Assembly: GCA_023213315.1 (NCBI GenBank)
Contig: JAKCPI010015691.1
Location: 91,120-155,119 of the forward strand
Reading direction: 5' to 3'
Source: Euborellia annulipes
Taxonomy: Eukaryota > Arthropoda > Insecta > Dermaptera > Anisolabididae
Length of the DNA stretch: 64,000 nucleotides
The stretch's first letter is position 1. Every line of letters starts with the position of its first letter. Made by a program: the position numbers and the translations under genes. Positions 53,001 to 62,000 of the stretch are shown in pieces. The notes below the pieces were generated by a model, which saw only the letters and a list, made by a program, of their open reading frames with translations, was not told the origin of the DNA and searched no databases.

Positions 53001-56000
53001 ACAAATTTATCTTCCATCTTTTTTCTAAATCCCTCTCCTCAATCATAAAAATAACTAGTAGACAAATTTTATTGGAAGAATTTTTTATTTTTTTTACTTA
53101 TCGCTTTTTGCATCTGCAAATTATACATCTGTTCACACGCTCTTTATACCATGAATCAAACGGTCCTTATTAAGATGGAAATACACGTTTTGAGTCTGTC
53201 TGCAAACAAAATATCTCAAGAACGAAAAGAGCTAGGAGGTTGAAATTTGATATTTAAGTTAGATACCCCACTGACACGTAACAGGAAATATTTTACAAAA
53301 TCGGACTTTTTTTTTACAAAATTATTTTTAAGAAATTTGATTAAAATTCATAAATCAATTATTTTTTAGATGCTCTTTAAAATGTACCTATTCTCATTTT
53401 CGTCACAAGATTGGTTGAAGTATACTTTACTCTTGTTCTACATAGGAGAAATGTAACAAAATATAAATATTTTTCAATGTTTATAAATTTTACATCTTGA
53501 ATTCTACCCAATATTACACCTTACTGATGGAAACAAAATATATGTCGACAGAAAAAATCTGGTGTGACAAGCACAGAACATAGCCAGTGGCCTAGCGAGC
53601 TTAACTCGCGTCCGGGGCACAATACCTTTTTAGCGCCCCCCCCCCCCCATTCGAAAATCATATAATATTATATGTAAAATATACTCGCAAATTAATAAAT
53701 AAATAAAGTCATAGGCTCAAGCTAGGCTTTAAATTTGATTCAAAATTATCCAGCAATTTTTTGTTTTGCGGACAATTTGGCGCCCCTTTGTGAGTAGCGC
53801 CCGGGGCATAAACCCCCCCCCCCCTCTTCGTTACGCCACTGAACATAGCTTTCAATTAGCGAAGGTAAGAGAAATTTGTGTGCTGTGCGACCAGTCACAC
53901 CAGATTTTTTTTTCTAGTTTCTCTCAGAGACTCGCTCATCGAAACGTACAAATCTTTCCTTATACCTCAGATATTTAAAAAAACTAATTTGTTTTACTCG
54001 TAGGTTAAGCATGTACTTCACGTTTATTATGTCGATGATATGCTATCTCTCGGATAAGTTTGCTAATGAGAATTGATCTTAATTTTTATCTTTTTAATTA
54101 TATTCAGGCTCGAATAAATGGACCAAGAACGAATTATGATGCGGCAATGCTCCAATTCGAACAACTCATCAACAATAAATATTTTATCTTGGCGTTCATC
54201 GAAACACTCGAGGCTCAAAAATCATTCAATATTCGAGATAAGTGAGTATACAAAAATCTCATTACAAGATTTTAACTTTATAAGTTGCCGGTGACCCGTG
54301 ACTCAGAGAGAAAACATTAGCTTCTAGTCAGAGGCGTATATAGAAATTTTTTTCGGGGGGGGGAGGAGGGGGGGACTGATCTCAAAAATTTTTCTGCGGA
54401 AAAATTTTTTTTTCGCGGAACCAGTTTTCCGCCCTGCGAAAAATTTTGATCTTTTTTTTTTTTAGAGACGCAAAATTTTTGCCGGCCCGCCGCGGGACCA
54501 AAATTTTTTTGTGTGCCGTCCGCGGAACATTTTCTCTTTTGCGGAACCGATATTTTTTCCTCTCGCGGAACCAAAATTTTAATTTTCGGGCGGGGCCGAG
54601 AAAACATTTCGGGGATGGCCGAGATCCATTATTGCTTCTATATCCCTATATGTGTTTTGGAAAATTTCGGGGGTGGGGGGCGGGGCCCCTCGCCCCTCCC
54701 CTTATATACGCCCCGGCTTCTAGTGCTTAAGGTCCCGGGTTCGCTTCCTGTCCCAATTTATTTCATTTGTATTAACTACCAATCATTTGAAATAAATAGA
54801 GATGGGGTCTAAATGGCCTTAGATGCCGAAAAAGACCTTAAACAAATTAAAAAAGAAAAAAAAACTTTTAAGTTAAAGTTTGTAAAATTTTTTACAGCTT
54901 TCCTGGCCAATCAAAATAAACCGTAGCTTGTTATTTAAATTTTTACTTTCTCTTACCCTATATTTTAAATTATTTTCAATTTTGTGGTCATATTAATTTC
55001 AGAGTCTTTAATAATAATTATTTAATTTCAGAGTCAACGTCGCTTCTTTGCTGATGGTCGTTCTTATGGACAAAATGGAATATGCAACTGATATTTTGCG
55101 TAGTTTATTACTACGACTTATTGATAAATCAGTTGGCACAAAACATCCTCAATTAATGCTACGTAGAACTGAATCCGTCGTTGAAAAAATGCTCACCAAT
55201 TGGATGGCCCTTTGTATGTACAATTATCTGAAAGAAAAAGCGGGCTCATCTCTCTTCCTCCTGTTCAAGGCAATTAAACACCAAATCGAAAAAGGCCCTA
55301 TGGACGCCATTACCCATGATGCCCGATATTCCCTCTCTGAAGAGAGACTTCTCCGAGAGCAAATTGACCATGGGCCAGTTGTAAGTTTTCTTCTTCTATT
55401 TCTTTCTTATCCGTACTTGCCCGACGCAGTCGGCTTAGCGTCTAGTGTTTAAATAAAAATTTTTTATTTCAAAAAATTAATATTTACATTTTTAAAATTG
55501 TTTTATTTATCAGTAATTTTTAATATACTAGCCGGCCAACTGCGGAGGACCGTCGCCTTTCCTTTCCTAACTTGGTCCTTTTTAACAATTGGTTTCGAAA
55601 TTCCTACAGGAATTCTTCAATTATATAGAGTATACATATAAATTATTTAGTCTTTACATTTTGATTAAAAGAAAGGACAATGAATGTATTGGGCTAATTT
55701 AGGAAAACTATTTTTTTACATACACTGTAAAAAAAAATATGAATTTTCAATCATTTTTCATATACTTCGGTGATTTAATATTAATATACCCAGGATATGA
55801 AATAAAATTAATATAAAGGTTTATGAACAAATTACCAACTTTTATACTTATCTTTTTCTTTGTGTGCCGCCAAATTTTGAAATCGTTAAAAGTGTACCGC
55901 GACAAGTTGAGAATCACTGGTCTAAACGTTCTCAAATAACTCGACTACCTCAAGGAATTTTTATTAATATTATAATTATTTTTAAGGAAACTTGAAATTA

Positions 56001-59000
56001 TTCTTTTAAAATTTATTTCACAAATCTAAATTTATTAAATTCTGGTTTGAAATTCGCGCTCTAAACTATTTAAATATTTATGAAGTATATTACAATCATA
56101 CTAATTAAATAATTTTTATAAAGTAATTCAACTAAATAGCTATAAAAATTCAAATTAAAATTAACAATTTTTACCAAAATAATTAATTTTAAAATATACA
56201 AGAAATTGTATGTTTGAAATGTTGGCAACAAATTGAACTTTCTCATATACCCAAATTGAATATTCATAAACAGTTTATGTAACAGACTTCCTATAGTTGT
56301 ATATGAATATTGCTTGAAAATTTTTAACAGTGTAGACCTATAAATTCAAGAAATGAAAGCCTTTTTTTATTTATAACTGTTGAGAGTCCTTTAAATTATT
56401 TTTTAAACCAAGCCGGTCTTGATACATTTTTAAGGAGAGGCAAAATTTCAAATTTTTGAAAAAATATAATTTTTTTTATTAACTTTTATAAAGTCAAAAC
56501 AATATTTAAATAGAAATTTAATTGAATAGATGCACAATTACACAATAAAAAAAACTTATAATAATAAATATTTGAATTTTATAATCTTTACTTTCTCGTA
56601 TACGAAGTAGAGATTCTCCACGTTTTCGACCTCCCTGAGTCCAAAAAAAATAAATATTTTTCTAAAAATGTTATGAGTAAATGCTTTATTTGTTTTGAAA
56701 TTAGATCTTGTTGCCAATAATAATAATATTGATAATAATAATTTGAAATTATTTAACACATATTGGACTAATAGCATGAACTGTTAGGTAACTCTCTTCT
56801 TCTGCTCTTTATGCTTTTTTATAATTCTCTTGAACATATAAATAACAAATTAATAATATTCCTTACAAAACTAAATTTAAAATTGTAATAAATTAACCCT
56901 TGACTCTAAACACTAATTATCTATTCATATTTTAAAAAATTTTTTTTTTTTTTTTGAAGAATATTGGAATTTTAATACAGTAACAGCTGACAGGGCGTCT
57001 CGTTTATTTTCATCAACAAAAAAAAAAAAGAAAAAATTGTAATTTATGATTTTTATCAAAAATGGTGGAATTTTTTCATTTATTTTGTCTGACCATCCTA
57101 TTAAAAATTTAATACTAAAAATCTTTATATTTTTATTTAACTTGAGTATGTAAACTCCGAGGCCACTTTTTGGAGGTTAACATGTTCCCTGTTTACCACT
57201 CTATCTCGCTGATTGGCCAAAGATAGGAAGTTGAGTCAGTGAGGGAAATTTAAAACTTTAATTTTGTAATTGCTCGCCTTCAAGGCGAGCAATTGCAAAA
57301 TTTCCAAATAGTGAGTAAGAATAAATTTGATGTATTTGCTCGCCCAAGGCGAGCAAGGGGGTCCAGGGGGCGCAGCGGGCTTTGCCACTTGTAAAATATA
57401 TACATTTTCAAAACTACGGGGACCCTTCTTATATATACACATGTCTTTAATATATATTTCTAGGGATATAATCTAAGTATTTCCGTTTTTGCACCTCTAA
57501 AGATCTAAAGACAAATTTTAATTATTTTTTTTTTAAATCTAAATATTTATGATTTTATTCGAAACCCAGAGGCCCGAGCCCTCTCAAAAAAAAAGTTGAG
57601 AGTTTTATTAAAAAAATGTTTACATATAAATATATTTATTTCTTTAAAGAATAAATGAGCTTGTATATGAAGATACGGAAAAATAGACTAGGAAGCAAGC
57701 GAGTAAACAAACTGGGGAACTCCATTCCACCATAAAGTTTAATTAAAATACAAAAAAAAAGTAAATTAAAAATAATGTAAGATAAATATCTGTAATTTAT
57801 AATACTAATCGGATAGGCCGATTAATCCGAGGATTAGAGGGATTTTACTGTATAGAAATTGGCCATAAATAATATATATACATTTAGCTCCTTCCCCGCC
57901 CGCCCTTATATACGCCCCTGATTGATTTTAATTATTAACAAGCACAGATTAATAGTTACTATTTTGAATAATATTTTACAATAGATTAATAATCACTCCT
58001 TAATAAATTACATAAAATCCTAATAACGAGCCGCCCTGAGTAATAATAACACAATATGCATGGAATTAGATGTATATGCTTTTAGAAAAGGTTCTTTATT
58101 GGTTTAATGTTTTATGTTCATTTTTTCCTTCTTTTTCTCCTAGACAATCCATCTTGTGCAGGAGGATCCACATTACGAAAAAATCCCTTACCAAACATAT
58201 CAAGTATGTGCAACTTTCATTATGTTTCCATTTTCCTTAATGTTGAATTATTTTTCGGGAGTATATTATTTAAATTATGCTTTTTGCTCTAGAAATCGGT
58301 TGTGGTTTATATTGATAGCTTAAACATAAATTTTTAATTAATGCATATTATGTTTATTAATATAATAATTTATATTGTTTTATTTAAATTGTTTAATTTA
58401 ATATGTTTGTTTTATTTCATGTCCAGACTCTACATGTCGTTCAAGATGATATTGATGAAAAAGTCCAATGTAAAGTTTTAGACTGTGATACTATTAGTCA
58501 AGTAAAATTTAAGATATTAGATGCTCTTTATAAAAATACTCCATTTTCAATGCGTCCTTCACTACATGAAGTTGATCTAGGTAAGTGTTTTAAATTTATA
58601 TTTTATTCTAATTCCAGTATCATTCTTGAAAAGTTCAACTCAAACTTCAAAAAAATTTTATTCTTTACTAAATTTTCAATAATTATTATTATGGGAATTT
58701 TTAATTAAATTTGTATTAATTATTTATTAAAAATATATAAATACTGTACAACGTTTCGACTGCTCATTCTGCAATCTTTTTCGAGTACTGTTTACTTGCT
58801 CAAACTCAAGTGAACTAACCTCTAAGGGACCGTTACGTGCATTTTAAATACAACTACGTCAGCGCCATCTATAGTCATTTCCATGAATTTAGGCACAAAC
58901 ATCAGCGCCATCTAAAATCAACCCCATGAAGTTAGACACAATCATCCTATAACAATAATAATACAAACCACAAAAGTTTTATTAAAAGTTTTCAATAATT

Positions 59001-62000
59001 CTTCGTTTTCTTACTCTTTACAAAATGTGGCAAGTTTTTCCGGGAAAAAAACGAAATCAAATGTTGTAATTATTACCGGACAGAGTCAGTATAATTTTTT
59101 TATCCTTTAACTTTAATTTCGCAGATTTATAATTTTTTTTTAGTATAGAGTTGAAATCATTCGTCCCTGGTGACATCCACTACCATGGGCGTAACTAGAG
59201 AATTTGGCTGGGGGGTCATTTGACCAGCGATCCTCGCTGGGGGGGGGGGGGAGACCAGCTATCCTCCAATAAGTAATTAATTAAAAAAACTTTTTTTTTT
59301 CTAATTTTAGAATGGCGACATGGCCGTGGCGGCCATTTAACACTACAAGATGAAGATTTAACTACAAAAACAATAGGAGGATGGAGGAAACTAAATACCC
59401 TCGCTCATTATGGGGTCAAAGAGTCTGCAGTCATGTCGCTAATTACTCGTCAAAATGACAGCTATAACGTCAATTGCAAACAGCCCTGTCAAAACTGTAA
59501 GTATTAATGTTTTTTTTTTTTATATATATAAAAGCTCTTTCTGGTCTTTATATATTAATATTTAATTGGATAATTTCATACTAATTTAATTTAATAAAAA
59601 AAGTCTTTCAAAGAAAATGCATAATTTGATTAAATGTCAATCATTGATCATATTTATACAATGATTGGATATGAGAAATAATCTCTATTAATTTAACGCA
59701 GTTTCCAATTTATTAAAATATTGATATAATTATACTAGACTTCACAATTTAAACTGTGTATATTAAAATCAACATTCAAATAATTTTAAAAAATATTTAT
59801 CGATTTCAATTTTTGAGGTTTAAAATAGTGTGTTTATTTAATTAACAATTATATATAATTTTTAATATTTTCTTAATAAAATGCAAGTGATGCACACTAT
59901 CACGGCAATGGCGTAGCGAGGAGGGGGGGGCAAGAGGGGTCATCATGCCCCGGGCGCTACTCACAAAGGGGGTACGACACAAAACAAAAAATTGTTAGAT
60001 AATTTTTATTTTTATTATAATTGATTTCTGGAAAATATATTTTAAATTTAGTAGCAGTGTAATATAATATTATTGTATATTTCACATATAATATTATATA
60101 GTTTTCAAATAGAGGGGGAGGGGGGGGCGCTAAAAAGGTATTCTGCCCCGGGTGAGAGTTAAGCTCGTTATGCCACTGGTAAAAGGATGCCTTACAAGAT
60201 TTTTTTTTTAATTTTTAAAATTTTTTAAATATCAATCAAATTTAATAATTAAATTGAATTTTATTTTAAATGAGCTAGCCTAGTATGAAAATTTAAATGA
60301 GATTTCCATTCGCCAAATTACAGAAAAACTAGTAATTGTTGGCTCTAATTTTAATTAATTAAAATTGATCAAAACACTTGGTGATATGTTTCAATACATT
60401 TATAAAACTTAATATCTATTTCGACACTCAACTTCAGAAGCAATAGTATAACTTGAGTAAATATATTGCTTCTTGTTATGGTTGTCGAAATTCATATCAA
60501 ATTTTATATATATATTGAAACCAGTGACGTCATTTCGGTTTTTGCTTGGGGAGGGGCAAATTTTTTTTTCTTCTGTGCATACATAGAAACATATATTATA
60601 TATACCTCTATATTTTTATCTATACCATCTTCTATACTTATTTATAAAGAGAGAGTGTGAGTTTGTTTGTATGTAGGGGCTAAGGTCTCTTAGCATTTTC
60701 TTCCAAAACCTCGGAGGGAGAGCAGGGTGGCATTTGCCCCCCCCCCCCCTGATTGAAACATATCACCTAGTGTTTTGATTAATTTTAACTATATATTTGT
60801 TATGTTATTAATTATATTTCATTGTAAATTACTAGGTACAGTTGCGTCACAAGTGCCCTGATATGTTCGAGAGTGAAGCCTTGAGCTTAGTCCAAAACAA
60901 AACCAATTTTTTTTTAATTAATAAATCATCTTTTTTTTAATTAAACTGAAGAAAAAAAGCTAATTTTAGGACAACACTTCAATCGGCTAAGCATTTTGAT
61001 TGCCTATGCTCAAGGCTCATCAGGCACTAGTAGCGCCGACTGTACTACATAAATTATTGATGCCAATAAATTAGCCATTATTTAATATAGGGAGGAGGGG
61101 TGCAATAGAAAAACTTCGCAGCAGAGAGTCGCCTACCCAATTAAATATTAATATAATATAGTTATTTTAGAAAAAGACTGATTATTATTTTTTTTAAATA
61201 TGTTTATATTTATTAAAATACCCTTTTTCACCGTCTTATTATAATATTAAACCTAAATAATTTTTATTTATAAATTAATTTAATTGATTTTATATAAATT
61301 AATAATCGCTCAATAGGCTATACTGACCTGATTAAGCGTTTTGATGGCAGTTTGCCCAAATCCATTTACATTATCATTCCAATCTCGTAAATTTCCAATA
61401 ATTACCTTGTGTGTGTTGCCAAAATGGCTCGTTAGCATACATACCTGTATATAGGTTGCGATTTATGATTTTTCATGAAAGGGTGGAACATTTTTTTGAT
61501 GAATTCGTTTCAATTATTGAATTTATATGAAAGCAGGTAATTAATAATTACTAATGGGTTTATTAAAGCTTTTGTGGTTTGCATTATTATTATTATTATT
61601 ATGGGAGTTTTTAATTATAAACCACCATTTGTATTAATTATTTATTAAAAAATAGAAATACTCTACAACGTTTCTACAGTTTATTTTGAAGTCGTTTTCA
61701 AGTACAGTACACTTGCTCCGATTCAAGTGAACTAACCTCTAATGGTCAATTACGTGCATTTTATAAACAAAGATGTCAGCGCCATCTACATTTATTCACA
61801 TGAAGATAGACACAAACATCAGCGCCATCTAAAATCGTTACCATGAAATCAGACACAATCATCAAAACTTAAAAAGCATGATGTTACAATAAGTTTTTTG
61901 AATTTGATTTTTTTTCAAGATGGCACAAAATAGTATTATTAAATTATTCCAAAAATATAATACAATAATCAAACCTTAATACGTAATTATCATTTTTCAT

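Larger units (their letters stand above)
51146..54107 (+). other. Plexin intron, 3.0 kb
   Basis: gtaaat to tattcag. Contains an inverted pair of the CTGAWGAT/CGAAAT motif at 51.25-51.52 kb, a reversed large hairpin repeat (51.70-52.51 kb), another copy at 53.17-53.92 kb and a complete hAT-type MITE (53585-53841) inserted into that copy. 52.5-53.1 kb carries CATCATCAGGT repeats and a decayed SINE tail. Confidence 0.8.
54242..55031 (+). other. Plexin intron, 0.8 kb
   Basis: gtgagt to tttcag. Nearly all of it is a SINE (54290-54840) split by a 388-bp hAT-type MITE (54329-54716). The open frames in this MITE on both strands reflect its G/C-rich low-complexity sequence, not genes. Confidence 0.8.
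55381..58426 (+). other. Plexin intron region, 3.0 kb, with a likely cassette exon
   Basis: gtaagt to tgtccag. Starts with a Helitron-like end at about 55.41-55.45 kb, then AT-rich sequence, a Helentron-like short repeat (57.15-57.39 kb), the right part of a pogo-like MITE (57686-57850) and the 60-bp cassette exon at 58144-58203. 55.6-57.1 kb shows nothing recognisable beyond a decayed TTTCTCGTATACG repeat end near 56.59 kb. Confidence 0.75.

Noticed and set aside
54317..54812. Open frames of up to 99 codons on both strands
   Set aside because: They lie within the G/C-rich MITE and SINE; the repeated GCGGAACC words avoid stops in several frames.
58204..58317. A longer version of the cassette exon reading on into the intron
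   Set aside because: The frame stays open to a TAA at about 58322, but the added residues are hydrophobic AT-rich noise with no similarity to plexins, while a good donor sits at 58204.
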